From CAZGCA01 sp964524145 (GTDB lineage: Bacteria > Hydrogenedentota > CAZGCA01), in assembly GCA_964524145.1 (NCBI GenBank), contig CAZGCA010000036.1, positions 1 to 55,018 on the forward strand: a stretch of DNA of 55,018 nt, written 5' to 3'. The notes under the pieces are model-generated. The model saw only the letters and a list, made by a program, of their open reading frames with translations. It searched no databases and was not told the DNA's origin. Shown here one piece after another: positions 1 to 8,575 of this stretch; position 1 is the stretch's first letter, and each line of letters opens with the position of its first letter. A program made the translations under genes and the position numbers.

Positions 1-140
1 CTCGACCTCCTCATGCAGTACTCGCTACGAGCCAGAAGACGTTTTGACGTAAAAGAAAGGTTCTACAATTCCCCGGCATCACCTCCCGTTCCCCTTGCGG
101 GCTTCAGTCCTTCTCGGACAGCCAGGCCAATAATGCATCG

Positions 141-1244
141 CTACGTTCCGTCGCCACCCCGGGCCTTCAGCGAAACGAGTTCTTTCCCATTTCCAGTATG
201 CATGTTGTCCCTCGTGTTGTCAAGTGCGCACAAGATCGACTCGAGTACGCGGTCGACTGGTATTGAATCAAGACAAAGCCCGGTTGTACATTCCCTGCGC
301 GTTTCGGTAATGCACGGAGCACAGTCAGCGCGCGACGCTAAGACGGCCACGTCGCCGCCACGGGGAGACCACACGTGCGGGTCCGTCGGACCAAATACCG
401 CTACCGTGGCCGTGCCGACCGCCGCAGCGAGATGCGTGACGCCCGAATCGTTGCCGATGTAACTCGTGGACCGTTCGAGAACCGCTGCCAGTTGGGGCAA
501 CGTCAGGCCTTCCACAACGTGCGCGGTACCCGGGGGCGTTGCGGCACACAAGAGCGCATAGTCAATCCGTTCTTCGGCGGGACCGCGAATCCACAGAACG
601 TGGCACTCGAGCTTGTTCCAGATCGATGTCGCAAGGTCACAAAACCGTTCGAGCGGCCAGCATTTGCTTCGACCGCCGCTGCCCGGATGGACCGCTGCGA
701 GTGGCAGGTTCGGCCTGGACGCGCCGAGTGTCTCTTTCAGATACCCGCGTGCCCACCGGCGATCGTTCTCTAACGGGAACACGCGGGGTATGACGTCAGC
801 GCTATCGTCGCACCAGCCCATCTGTCGAAGTTGCCGCATCTGGAACTCGACGACGTGTTCGACGGATCCTTCCGCGGGACGGCTTGTTATCACGTACACC
901 TGAGACAGTCCCGTGTTCCTGGCCGCCTGTTGGAACTGTTCCACGCCGCCGGCGAGGAAGGCAACAATGATGTCGAATTCTCTCAGATAGGCTGCGACGG
1001 CTGGATCCGCAGCGTCCGGCGGCCCAGCAAGAAAACTCCCCCAGTTGGAAGAGTCCACGTCGCGGAAACTGTCCGCGTAGCGTCTGCCCACGAGAAGCTC
1101 GGCGCGGGACGGGTAGCCGACCAGGTTAACCTTGGCTGCGGGGAACTGTCTCCGAATCGCCGCCAAGACCGGCAATGAGAGCACCAGGTCGCCTAGTGCG
1201 CCCAGATGGATAACACAGATTCGACCAACGCACATCTGCCTCAA
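141..1244 (-). CDS. Glycosyltransferase family 9 (heptosyltransferase-like)
   Basis: This 367-residue protein resembles ADP-heptose:LPS heptosyltransferases (GT9, GT-B fold), which add heptose or related sugars to lipid-A core or other surface glycans at the inner membrane. The N-terminus has the family's Rossmann start (RICVIHLGALGDLVLSLP). The middle has HPGSGGRSKCWP, and the C-terminal donor site has GNDSGVTHLAAAVG followed by FGPTDP, all typical of GT9. The frame begins with a TTG whose bases overlap the TGA of the upstream DUF6807 gene (TTGA); an ATG nine bases further in (1235) is an equally good start. The overlap implies translational coupling with DUF6807. The sugar substrate cannot be read from sequence. 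Family assignment is secure, heptose specificity is not. Confidence 0.88.
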   Translation of the reverse strand: MRQMCVGRICVIHLGALGDLVLSLPVLAAIRRQFPAAKVNLVGYPSRAELLVGRRYADSFRDVDSSNWGSFLAGPPDAADPAVAAYLREFDIIVAFLAGGVEQFQQAARNTGLSQVYVITSRPAEGSVEHVVEFQMRQLRQMGWCDDSADVIPRVFPLENDRRWARGYLKETLGASRPNLPLAAVHPGSGGRSKCWPLERFCDLATSIWNKLECHVLWIRGPAEERIDYALLCAATPPGTAHVVEGLTLPQLAAVLERSTSYIGNDSGVTHLAAAVGTATVAVFGPTDPHVWSPRGGDVAVLASRADCAPCITETRRECTTGLCLDSIPVDRVLESILCALDNTRDNMHTGNGKELVSLKARGGDGT

Positions 1245-2530
1245 CCGGCACTCGAGACGCGCACCACCGGCGGGTTGATATAGTTCTCGTACTCGCGGAC
1301 GAATGCCGCCTGATCGAGCTCGGACACGTCCTTGACCGGGATCACGATAACCCGGTACTGCAGCGCGAGTGGTGCCCCGATATCTATCCCCGTCTGGAAG
1401 AACGCGCCGAACCTGCCGTAGTCCCGCGTCGAGTAGACGGTCGAGTTCGGGTTTGCCGGGCCGCTCATGTGCAGTATGGCGTACCGTTTATCTCGCATGA
1501 CGAAGCTCCCGACCGCCCAGGGTCCGTCGGCCTGATCGTTGACACGCTCGACGCCCGGTGGCAGCACGTACCGGCTCGACGCGCGCTTGTATGCCACCTC
1601 GTTATCGGCGCGGAAGTGGAACCCGGCGTGGTGCAGGTGGCCGTCAAGACGCGTGGGGCCTTTCAGCGGCTCGACCAGGAATAACATGTCGAAGAGGCGC
1701 CGTCCTTGCGGTTGGCGGTACACGACAGTCTCGCGCCGGTCGCGAACCACGGCTTCACCGTTCGGAGTCATCCAGTCAACGAGCGCAGCACGGCGCGCGA
1801 GCACTGGTCCGGCACTCGCAGCCTGCGGAACGAAAGCCTTATGTCTCTGGCTGGATTTGTCGGCCATGGACCAGAAGTCGTACGACTTGCCGCCGACCTT
1901 CGTCTCGTTCCAGCCGATATACATGCCCCGGTGATGGCTGTCCATCCCCCGGGGACCTTTTGTGATGAAGTACTCGCCTTCGAAATCGCAGACATGGTGG
2001 AACGGTTTGTACGTGTCGTGGAAGTTGCCCGGGTCGAACAGGTACACGTACCGGTACACGGGCCGGTTGCCTAGGAAACAGTCGAGGTGTTCGCCCGGCT
2101 TATCGACGAAAACGAACTGCTCGGTCGCGCCGGCCGTCGCGGACGATTGGATGGCGGGAACGTAGGAAAGAGTCTTGCCGGCCGCGGCGGATTCGATGAT
2201 CCAGGATATGCGTGCGCCGCACACCTGGTTGTTCTCGTCGACCAGAGATTCAAGCTGCGCGGGAATCTCCCGGCCGTCCTGCCGTAACACAACGCCTGCC
2301 TTCCCCGCGTCCGCAAACCATCCCCGCGCGCTTTCAGGAACGTCTTTGCCGAACCGCAGCTCGACGCTCACGGGTTCATGAACCCGTGCCATGCCGCCCG
2401 TATCGCACTCTATCTTGACAGGCAACACATCTGCGTCACCCAATGCCGGTAGAGCAAAGACAAGCCCGAACAACAACGTCACGGAAACCCGCGCTATGCT
2501 TCCCACACCTTCATTGCTCGCAATGCCCAT
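1241..2530 (-). CDS. DUF6807 (PmoA-like) family secreted protein
   Basis: The 429-residue product has an N-terminal signal peptide (hydrophobic stretch around residues 15-30 ending ALG-DA) and a body of the DUF6807 type, often misnamed 'methane oxygenase PmoA'. The family hallmark is visible near residues 195-220: a double-His HHRGMYIGWNETK segment followed by YDFWSM. Members are beta-rich proteins common in PVC-type bacteria next to sugar catabolism genes; their reaction is not established. The ATG is preceded by AGGAGGAAGAG at good spacing and a sigma70-like promoter lies about 90 bases upstream. The gene leads a two-gene unit with the GT9 gene. Envelope or periplasmic location is inferred from the signal peptide. 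Confidence 0.82.
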   Translation of the reverse strand: MGIASNEGVGSIARVSVTLLFGLVFALPALGDADVLPVKIECDTGGMARVHEPVSVELRFGKDVPESARGWFADAGKAGVVLRQDGREIPAQLESLVDENNQVCGARISWIIESAAAGKTLSYVPAIQSSATAGATEQFVFVDKPGEHLDCFLGNRPVYRYVYLFDPGNFHDTYKPFHHVCDFEGEYFITKGPRGMDSHHRGMYIGWNETKVGGKSYDFWSMADKSSQRHKAFVPQAASAGPVLARRAALVDWMTPNGEAVVRDRRETVVYRQPQGRRLFDMLFLVEPLKGPTRLDGHLHHAGFHFRADNEVAYKRASSRYVLPPGVERVNDQADGPWAVGSFVMRDKRYAILHMSGPANPNSTVYSTRDYGRFGAFFQTGIDIGAPLALQYRVIVIPVKDVSELDQAAFVREYENYINPPVVRVSSAG

Positions 2531-2613
2531 CTCTTCCTCCTTCCACTGTCCAGTAGCCGATTCTCAGCCAAAACGATGTTTAGCCTTCCTTTACACTCAC
2601 ATGCTCCTCGACC

Positions 2614-2642
2614 ATAATAGCCGCTCTTCATGAGGATATCAA
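2614..2642 (-). promoter_or_regulatory. Sigma70-type promoter of the DUF6807-GT9 unit
   Basis: Reading the minus strand, TTGATA (2642-2637) is followed after 17 bases by TATTAT (2619-2614). The predicted transcript starts near 2607 and reaches the ATG at 2530 with a strong Shine-Dalgarno sequence. It is divergent from the kinase promoter at 2680-2708. Confidence 0.6.
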
Positions 2643-2679
2643 GCTGATCGTGTCCTACTCCGGCCCGAGCACATCCGGG

Positions 2680-2708
2680 TTGAAAAACGCGGGGTCTTCT
2701 TGTATTGT
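2680..2708 (+). promoter_or_regulatory. Sigma70-type promoter of the kinase-FGE operon
   Basis: TTGAAA (2680-2685), a 17-base spacer and TATTGT (2703-2708). Its position rules out the long open-frame start at 2650 and supports the ATG at 2758 as the kinase start. Confidence 0.5.
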
Positions 2709-2757
2709 TGTATCAGCGGTTGGAGGGAGTTGCGGAAAGGCTGCAGGATCGACTGTC

Positions 2758-4716
2758 ATGAACGAGCGGAACGAAGCAATGCCCGGGAAAGACGCCGTCG
2801 AGTTCTTTGCCGGCCAGGTAATGGGCGCCCGATACGAGATCATCGAGGAGCTCGGTCGGGGCGGAATGGGAGCTGTCTACCGTGCGCGGGACAAGGTTCT
2901 CGGCGTCGAAGTCGCGCTGAAGACGATGCTGCCGTCGCTCACGCGCAACCCTGCGGCGGTGGAACGGTTCTACAATGAGGCGCGGATTGCGCGGCAGCTC
3001 ACCCACGAGAACATCATCCGCGTTCACGACGTCGGGGCGGCCGGCGGCGTGCTCTACCTCTCGATGGAACTGGTTCCCGGCACGTCGTTGAGAAACATAA
3101 TGGAGTCGCGCATGACCAACCGTCAACCGTTCACGCTAAAAGAGCTCGTCTATATTGGCTTGCAGGTCTGCGAGGCGCTCCATTACGCCCACCGGGTAAC
3201 GGTACATCGCGACATAAAACCCGAAAATATCATGATGCTGCCGTCCGGCTCGCTGAAGCTGATGGATTTCGGGATATCGAAACTGTTCGCTCCGTCGAAC
3301 CTGACCATGGCCGATATGGGTATGGGAACACCGTTCTACATGGCGCCCGAGCAGCAGAGAGACGCGGCGAACGTGGACGCGCGAGCAGACTTGTTCAGTG
3401 TCGGTGTCACACTGTACGAGCTGGCGACGTGGCGGCTGCCGACGGCGGGCACACCGGCATCGGAGATCCGCAGCGATATTCCGCAGGGATTTGACGGGGT
3501 AATCCGGGGTTGTCTCGATTCGGTTCCGGATAACAGGTTTCAGGACGCTGCCGAGCTTGCCGCCGCCTTGCGCGGGCTGGTGAAAACAGGCGAGGAGAAA
3601 CCGGTGGAAGTACCTCCCGAAGCCCCGCGCAGGAAGCGTCGTCCGGCAATTGTGGGATTGCTCGTGGTGGCGCTGTTGTGCGCGGCCGGCGGGCTTACCT
3701 ACTACCTGTCGGCGACGGCGGGCCAGCGGGGCAAGGAGACACCGCAGCCGCCCATCGAGGCACCGAAACCGGTTGTGCCTGCCGAAGAGCCGGTCGAGCT
3801 CCCGGAAGAAGCGGATCCGGCGGTGGCAGCTCGAGAAGATATGCTTGATATGAAGGAGAAAACCGACGGGAAAGACCCGAAACGATGGTCTCCAACACAT
3901 CTTGAAGACGCTGAAAACCTCAGGGCTGAAGCAGACAGCAGCTTTGAGGCGGGCGATTACGATGAAGCGGAACAGACGTACCGGCGCGCAACTCGAGCGT
4001 ACGGGATGGTATTGGCTGAGGTGTCGGCGGCGGAAGCCGCTCCCTCAGAGATGGTCTATATCCCGGCCGGCACGTTCACCATGGGCGACAGCGCTGGTTC
4101 TCCCGACCAGATGCACACTGTCCATGTGCCCGGGTTCTACATCGACAAGTACGAGGTAACGATCGACGACTTCTTGCGGTTTGCCGGCAATATGAGTTAC
4201 GGTGTCCCCGAGGTGTGGCACCAGCATGGACTTGCCAGGCCCGGCAACTTGATGCCCGCGTTTGGGCTTTCGTGGCGGGATGCTGTGAACTATGCCCACT
4301 GGCGAAGCAAGCGGTTGCCGACGGAGGCGGAATGGGAGAAGGCTGCACGCGGGCCGGCAGGGTTGCTCTACCCGTGGGGCAACGAATTCGACCGGGCAAA
4401 GTGCAGTGTAGGCGGGAGCTTCCCCGCCGATGTCGGTTCGCAGGGAGAACCGAACGCCTATGGTTGCTTCGATATGGCGGGAAATGTTGCCGAATGGGTA
4501 AGCAGCCTGTACGCGGGCTATCCGTTTAACGCCTTGGACGGGCGCGAAGACCCTCAGAAGCTCGGTCAGAGGGTTCTGCGAGGCGGTGCGTGGAGTTCGT
4601 CCACTCCGATGCTCGACTTTCGCACAACGAGACGGTTCTGGGGTATGCGGGACCAGCGGTTCCCTGAAGCCGGGTTCAGATGCGCCCAGACTCCTTCGGT
4701 GAGCCTGCCCGGATGA
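2758..4716 (+). CDS. Membrane Ser/Thr protein kinase fused to FGE-sulfatase domain
   Basis: A 652-residue fusion. Residues about 25-290 are a Hanks-type kinase with every catalytic element visible: glycine loop GRGGMG (34-38), ATP lysine K55 in VALK, HRDIKPEN with catalytic D152, DFG at 170-172 and APEQ. A single transmembrane helix lies near 295-320, after an Arg/Lys-rich RRKRRP. An alpha-helical, possibly TPR-like linker follows, and residues about 432-645 form a formylglycine-generating-enzyme/SUMF1-type domain (IPAGTFTMGD, FYIDKYEVT, RLPTEAEWEKAARG, VLRGGAWSS, FRCA). With one helix the FGE domain would sit outside the membrane as a sensor or ligand-binding module; most such C-type-lectin-fold domains in kinases are not oxidases. 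The start follows the promoter at 2680. The stop overlaps the WecB start (ATGATG). Confidence 0.9.
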   Translation: MNERNEAMPGKDAVEFFAGQVMGARYEIIEELGRGGMGAVYRARDKVLGVEVALKTMLPSLTRNPAAVERFYNEARIARQLTHENIIRVHDVGAAGGVLYLSMELVPGTSLRNIMESRMTNRQPFTLKELVYIGLQVCEALHYAHRVTVHRDIKPENIMMLPSGSLKLMDFGISKLFAPSNLTMADMGMGTPFYMAPEQQRDAANVDARADLFSVGVTLYELATWRLPTAGTPASEIRSDIPQGFDGVIRGCLDSVPDNRFQDAAELAAALRGLVKTGEEKPVEVPPEAPRRKRRPAIVGLLVVALLCAAGGLTYYLSATAGQRGKETPQPPIEAPKPVVPAEEPVELPEEADPAVAAREDMLDMKEKTDGKDPKRWSPTHLEDAENLRAEADSSFEAGDYDEAEQTYRRATRAYGMVLAEVSAAEAAPSEMVYIPAGTFTMGDSAGSPDQMHTVHVPGFYIDKYEVTIDDFLRFAGNMSYGVPEVWHQHGLARPGNLMPAFGLSWRDAVNYAHWRSKRLPTEAEWEKAARGPAGLLYPWGNEFDRAKCSVGGSFPADVGSQGEPNAYGCFDMAGNVAEWVSSLYAGYPFNALDGREDPQKLGQRVLRGGAWSSSTPMLDFRTTRRFWGMRDQRFPEAGFRCAQTPSVSLPG

Positions 4717-5801
4717 TGGGAGTGCGCAGGTTGAAAGTCGTCACGGTCGTCGGCGCACGGCCTCAGTTTGTCAAGGCCGCCGTTCTTTCACGAGAGTTGC
4801 GAAAAGATAACGACGAGATTCTCGTCGACACGGGCCAGCATTACGACGAAGGTTTGAGCGCCGTCTTCTTCGACGAGCTTGACATTCAACAACCCAAGTA
4901 CGAGTTGGGCGTCGGTTCCGGATCGCATGCCCGACAGACCGCGGCGGTCTTGACCGGCGTCGAGGACGTGCTTGTCCGCGAGAAGCCTGATGTGTGCGTC
5001 GTATTTGGGGACACGAACTCGACGCTCGGCGCCGCCCTTGCCGCAGCGAAGCTCGGCGTGCCCGTGGCGCACGTCGAGGCCGGACCCCGCGCGGGCTGCC
5101 TCGAGTGGCCCGAAGAGATCAACAGGGTTGCAGTGGACCATGTATCTTCGATACTCTTATGTCCAACGAAGGTGGCGCTCGAGAACTGCCGGAACGAAGG
5201 GCTGGCTGATCGAGCCTACCTTACAGGTGATGTGAATTGCGATCTTCTGCGGGAGAACCACGAGAAGATTACCGCGGGCACCGCGGTCTTGGACAAGTTC
5301 GGAGTTCGGCCCGGAGAGTTTCTGCTCGCGACCGTGCACAGGGCCCAGAACACCGACGACCGCGAGAGGCTCGAGGCGATTGTCGCCGCGCTGCTGGATG
5401 CAGGCGAGACCGTGGTGCTGCCGGCTCATCCTCGATTGAAGAATGCGTTGCACCGAACGGGGTTGTTGTCAAGTCTCGAGGCGGCGGGCTCGGTCGTAAT
5501 CACCGATCCGCTCGGGTATGTTGAGTTCCTGTCGCTTGCGGCGCATTCGAGGATGGTAGTCACAGACTCCGGCGGCGTCCAGAAAGAGGCGTACATGCTC
5601 GGCAAGCCGTGCGTCACGCTGCTCGAACGGACTCCGTGGCCCGAGACCGTTGCCGCCGGCTGGAATGTTCTGATCAAGCCTGAGCGGGAAGCGATCTTGC
5701 AGGCGGTCAACGAGTTTGAGCCAACGAAGCCGCGAGAAGAGCTGTTCGGAGACGGGTCGGCCGGCAAGCGGATATGCAGTGTGCTAAGCGAGGCGTTATA
5801 G
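4713..5801 (+). CDS. wecB: Non-hydrolysing UDP-N-acetylglucosamine 2-epimerase
   Basis: The 362-residue product matches WecB/MnaA, which interconverts UDP-GlcNAc and UDP-ManNAc in the cytoplasm for surface polysaccharide or teichoic-type linkage synthesis. Visible signatures: KVVTVVGARPQFVKAA at the N-terminus, VFGDTNSTLG, HVEAGPRAG followed by PEEINRVAVD, TVHRAQNTDD, and VTDSGGVQKEA near the UDP site. The usual GLRTG is GPRAG here, a modest departure. Length is normal for the family (about 370). I chose ATG 4713, which overlaps the kinase stop codon by the common ATGA arrangement; an in-frame ATG at 4680 lies wholly inside the kinase gene. Co-transcription with the kinase suggests envelope-glycan synthesis under its control, but this is inference. 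Confidence 0.92.
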   Translation: MMGVRRLKVVTVVGARPQFVKAAVLSRELRKDNDEILVDTGQHYDEGLSAVFFDELDIQQPKYELGVGSGSHARQTAAVLTGVEDVLVREKPDVCVVFGDTNSTLGAALAAAKLGVPVAHVEAGPRAGCLEWPEEINRVAVDHVSSILLCPTKVALENCRNEGLADRAYLTGDVNCDLLRENHEKITAGTAVLDKFGVRPGEFLLATVHRAQNTDDRERLEAIVAALLDAGETVVLPAHPRLKNALHRTGLLSSLEAAGSVVITDPLGYVEFLSLAAHSRMVVTDSGGVQKEAYMLGKPCVTLLERTPWPETVAAGWNVLIKPEREAILQAVNEFEPTKPREELFGDGSAGKRICSVLSEAL

Positions 5802-5807
5802 GGAACG

Positions 5808-6296
5808 ATGTTTGAGAATCTGAAACGAGGGTTACTGTTCAACAAAGCGCAGCGGTATGCCCGGTCCGGCAGAACCGACGAGGCCCTCGGACTGTTTGAG
5901 AGTCTAACCGGCCAGGCACCCGATTGGGCCATCGCAAAGTCGCACCACGCGATGGCGCTTGCCAGGAAAGGCAACTTCGGCGACGCCGTTCACGTTGCCA
6001 CGGAAGCCTCGGGGATTGCGCCGGATCATTTCGCGGTTGCACTCTTTGCAGGACAGGTGTTCTTTGACGCCGGACGTCTCGAAGATGCCCGGGGCGCGTT
6101 CGAGAAAGCCGCAGAGATTGAGACCGACAACACGCTGCCGCGATCGTACTTGGCGCTCGTTCAGATGGCGACAGGCGACTTCCAGGAAGGCTACAACTGT
6201 CTTCGCGAGATCGGGCCCGAGCGTCAGCCGGAGTTCCAGGCGCGATTGCTCATGATCACGGAACAGGAGCTGGCAAAGGGAGAGAAGAGAAAATGA
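5808..6296 (+). CDS. TPR-repeat protein
   Basis: A 162-residue, mainly alpha-helical protein built of tetratricopeptide-like repeats (AQRYARSGRTDEALGLFESL; HHAMALARKGNFGDAVHVA; AGQVFFDAGRLEDARGAFEKA). There is no signal peptide or membrane helix, so it is probably a cytoplasmic scaffold. It starts six bases after WecB behind AGGGAACG and its stop overlaps the next gene (ATGA), so it belongs to the kinase operon. TPR proteins mediate protein contacts; the partner is unknown, but the kinase linker and the following TPR protein are the obvious candidates. Confidence 0.8.
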   Translation: MFENLKRGLLFNKAQRYARSGRTDEALGLFESLTGQAPDWAIAKSHHAMALARKGNFGDAVHVATEASGIAPDHFAVALFAGQVFFDAGRLEDARGAFEKAAEIETDNTLPRSYLALVQMATGDFQEGYNCLREIGPERQPEFQARLLMITEQELAKGEKRK

Positions 6297-6769
6297 GCTC
6301 CGGAGGCTGGCTGAAAGGGCGTCGGCATTTCTCTCGAGGGATTAAGAAAGCAAGCGGAGGGCAGTACGAGGAGGCGTTGCACGAGTTTGAGAAGGCACGT
6401 GAATGCCACCCGAAGCTGCGCAACGTTGACAGCTGTCTCGGAGAGGTCTATATCCAACTGGGCCGGAACCGCCCGGCCGAGGAACATCTCAAGGCTGCGT
6501 TGGACGGCGATCCGACCAATCCGGTCGTGTTGCACTACCTCGGCCGACTTGCGCGAGACCGACGCAACTTCAAAGCCGCGGCGGACTTCCAACAACGAGC
6601 GCTCGCACAGGATCCCGTGTATGCGGAAGCCTCTCTCGAGCTTGGGCGATCCCATCTCGCGCTTGGTGACCGCGCGGCGGCAGTCTCGGCGTTCGAAAGG
6701 TGCGCCCGCTTGGAACCGGACGTTGCCGAATCGAGGCTTGCTGAATTCGCGAAGGAACGCGGCTCCTGA
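6293..6769 (+). CDS. TPR-repeat protein
   Basis: 158 residues with at least three TPR units (GGQYEEALHEFEKARECHP; DSCLGEVYIQLGRNRPAEEHLKAAL; SLELGRSHLALGDRAAAVSAFERC). It overlaps the previous TPR gene by four bases, so the two are probably translationally coupled and made in similar amounts. No signal peptide is seen. It is the last gene of the kinase operon and runs convergently into galT with a 34-base gap. Confidence 0.8.
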   Translation: MSSGGWLKGRRHFSRGIKKASGGQYEEALHEFEKARECHPKLRNVDSCLGEVYIQLGRNRPAEEHLKAALDGDPTNPVVLHYLGRLARDRRNFKAAADFQQRALAQDPVYAEASLELGRSHLALGDRAAAVSAFERCARLEPDVAESRLAEFAKERGS

Positions 6770-6803
6770 ACCGATTCCAACACAGTGTCCCGCGGGCGTG
6801 TCC

Positions 6804-7820
6804 CTATTCCATTTCTTCGCGTAGGTATTGAGCGGACTGTTCGGGCGGCGTCGGGTTCAGGTAGAACCCCGTCCCCCATTCGAACCCGGCCATCTGTGTC
6901 AGACGCGGTATTATCTCGATGTGCCAGTGAAAATCTTTATCGATCGTCTTCCAGTACCCGGGCCGCTCATCGCGGAACGGAGCCGAATGGATGATAAAGT
7001 TGTAAGGCGGGTCGTGCAAGCCGCGGCTCAACGCGCCTGTCACCGATTTGAGGGCGCGAGCCATCTGTTCGATCTCTTCGTCGTCGATGGTGCCGAAATC
7101 GCAGTCATGCCGTTTGGGCAACGCCCACACCTCGAACGGTGACTTCGACGCAAACGGCACGAAACAGACGAACGCGCGATTCTCGTAGACGATACGCACA
7201 TGGTCGGACAGTTCCTGCCACATGATATCGCAGAACAGGCATCTTTCTTTGAACTCGAAATGCGCCTTGGCAGACACCAACTCCTCCTTCAACCACCGTG
7301 GCGTTATCGGCAGCGCGATTATCTGTGAGTGCGGGTGTTCCATCGTAGCCCCGGCCGCCTCGCCATGGTTCCTGAACACCTGCAGGTACCGCAACCGCTT
7401 GTCCTTACGCAAATCCAACGACCTGTCCCTGTGCATTCTGATGGCAAGGCTGAGCTGTTCAAGGGGTAGCGTCGATAGGTCGGCATCGTGGTCAGGCGAC
7501 TCGATGACGATCTCGTGCGCGCCGATACCGTTCATCACATCGTAGAGTCCATCGCCGCGACGGTCCAGCTCGCCTTCGACTTTGAGAACCGCAGACTTAT
7601 TCGGAACAGTCCGCACGCTCCAGCCCGGCCCGTTCGGTTGGCCGTCGTCACGGTACGCCGCGATCTCCGGGGGAGTTTCATCTTCGTGCCCTTCGCAGAA
7701 CGGGCACGGGCCGCCTTTGCGTTGGTCGGTCACAGTCCCGAACTCCGACGGGAGCTTGCCGCGTTCGGTGGTGACAATAATCCACCCGCCGCTGACCGGG
7801 TCTTTTCTCAGCTCCGGCAT
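6804..7820 (-). CDS. galT: Galactose-1-phosphate uridylyltransferase
   Basis: The 338-residue product is a GalT of the HIT-like superfamily, which swaps UMP between UDP-glucose and galactose-1-phosphate in the Leloir pathway. The active-site HPHSQ lies at residues 162-166, with the His of the uridylyl intermediate in it. The structural metal site is represented by CPFC (39-42) and the second pair by CLFC (194-197). The C-terminal half has FHWHIEIIPR, as in other GalTs. The ATG follows AGGGG. It stands alone between the kinase operon and a repeat-rich gap; no galK or galE lies nearby, so it may serve galactose recovery from glycans or UDP-sugar supply. Confidence 0.92.
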   Translation of the reverse strand: MPELRKDPVSGGWIIVTTERGKLPSEFGTVTDQRKGGPCPFCEGHEDETPPEIAAYRDDGQPNGPGWSVRTVPNKSAVLKVEGELDRRGDGLYDVMNGIGAHEIVIESPDHDADLSTLPLEQLSLAIRMHRDRSLDLRKDKRLRYLQVFRNHGEAAGATMEHPHSQIIALPITPRWLKEELVSAKAHFEFKERCLFCDIMWQELSDHVRIVYENRAFVCFVPFASKSPFEVWALPKRHDCDFGTIDDEEIEQMARALKSVTGALSRGLHDPPYNFIIHSAPFRDERPGYWKTIDKDFHWHIEIIPRLTQMAGFEWGTGFYLNPTPPEQSAQYLREEME

Positions 7821-7862
7821 ACCAACCCCTGACGTGGCGCGGGCATCCTCGCCGGCAGTCCC

Positions 7863-7927
7863 GGGAGCGTCTCGCTCCCGTACAGATGAGGGCGGGACGC
7901 CCTCACGACTGCCAGCAAGATGCTGGC
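7863..7927. repeat. Cluster of three short perfect hairpins (REP-like)
   Basis: Three consecutive inverted repeats, each with perfect 7-base arms and a 3-base loop: GGGAGCG/CGCTCCC (7863-7879), GAGGGCG/CGCCCTC (7888-7904) and GCCAGCA/TGCTGGC (7911-7927). They lie upstream of galT and downstream of the yjbQ-like gene. The regular geometry suggests an extragenic palindromic repeat unit rather than a terminator, as no T-tract follows on either strand. Confidence 0.75.
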
Positions 7928-8011
7928 GCTACGAATCCTGCAGATGTTTCCCTTATTTATGCGAGAGTCAATAGTAAAGACAGCTTGTGTTCTCTCAGTA
8001 TATCCCAAACC

Positions 8012-8050
8012 CGTCATTGCGAGCCACCGTCAGGTGGCGTGGCAATCTCG
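8012..8050. repeat. CGTCATTGCGAG-type dispersed palindromic repeat
   Basis: ATTGCGAGCCACC (8016-8028) and GGTGGCGTGGCAAT (8033-8046) form an imperfect inverted repeat around a 4-base loop, preceded by CCGTC. The opening CGTCATTGCGAG and closing GGCAATCTCG match a dispersed intergenic repeat I recognise from many bacterial genomes. Only one copy is in this window. The surrounding gap 7821-8065 shows no gene. Confidence 0.6.
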
Positions 8051-8065
8051 CATCCTGGGTCTCGG

Positions 8066-8482
8066 CTATTCACCGCAGACCTTCACGAGAATCTCCTTCG
8101 GACGCATGCCATCGAACTCGGCGCAGTATATCGTTTGGTACATGCCGAGATCCAGCTTCCCGCCGGTTAACGGCAACACGATGTGGTGCCCTGAAAGGCT
8201 TGCCTTGAGATGGGCGTGGGCGTTCCGTTTGGGATCCGCGGAATCATGCCGATATTCGGCGTCGTGGGGCACCAACTTCTCGAGCACGTCAACCATATCC
8301 AAGGTAAGCGACCTGTCGGAATCGCTGATGTAGACAGCCATGCTCGTGTGGTGCGGGAAGACAAGCACCATCCCCTCGCTGATGCCGCTACGTCTTACCG
8401 CGGCCTCGACCTCGCGGGTTATGTCTACGATTTCCACCTTCTGACGCGAGTGGACCCGGACTATCTCACGAACTGTTTTCAT
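8066..8482 (-). CDS. YjbQ/UPF0047 family protein
   Basis: A compact 138-residue protein of the UPF0047 (YjbQ) family, annotated elsewhere as secondary thiamine-phosphate synthase because E. coli YjbQ can replace ThiE weakly. Conserved family features are visible: VLVFPHHTSMAVYISDSD near residue 40, HDAEYRHDSADPKRNAHAHLKASLSGHH in the middle (metal-binding His cluster) and GMYQTIYCAEFDG near the end. The length is exactly that of the family. It lies downstream of the GldG/DUF4340 cluster on the same strand but beyond a hairpin, so it may be expressed separately. The true substrate is unknown. Confidence 0.85.
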   Translation of the reverse strand: MKTVREIVRVHSRQKVEIVDITREVEAAVRRSGISEGMVLVFPHHTSMAVYISDSDRSLTLDMVDVLEKLVPHDAEYRHDSADPKRNAHAHLKASLSGHHIVLPLTGGKLDLGMYQTIYCAEFDGMRPKEILVKVCGE

Positions 8483-8519
8483 TGTCTCCCCCTTCTTTGC
8501 TCGGCCGTGCAGAATGAAA

Positions 8520-8556
8520 CGCCGAGAGCATGCGAAAAACAGACACGCTCTCGGCG
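8520..8556 (-). terminator. Hairpin downstream of the DUF4340 gene
   Basis: CGCCGAGAGC (8520-8529) and GCTCTCGGCG (8547-8556) are a perfect 10-base inverted repeat with a 17-base loop. On the minus strand it sits 20 bases after the DUF4340 stop and is followed by TTTCATTCT, a weak U-tract. It could terminate or attenuate the ABC operon before the YjbQ gene. Confidence 0.55.
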
Positions 8557-8575
8557 ACCTGTGGTGGGATGAAAG

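Noticed and set aside
1..140. A gene at the left edge
   Set aside because: Only very short frames on either strand; nothing recognisable before the GT9 stop.
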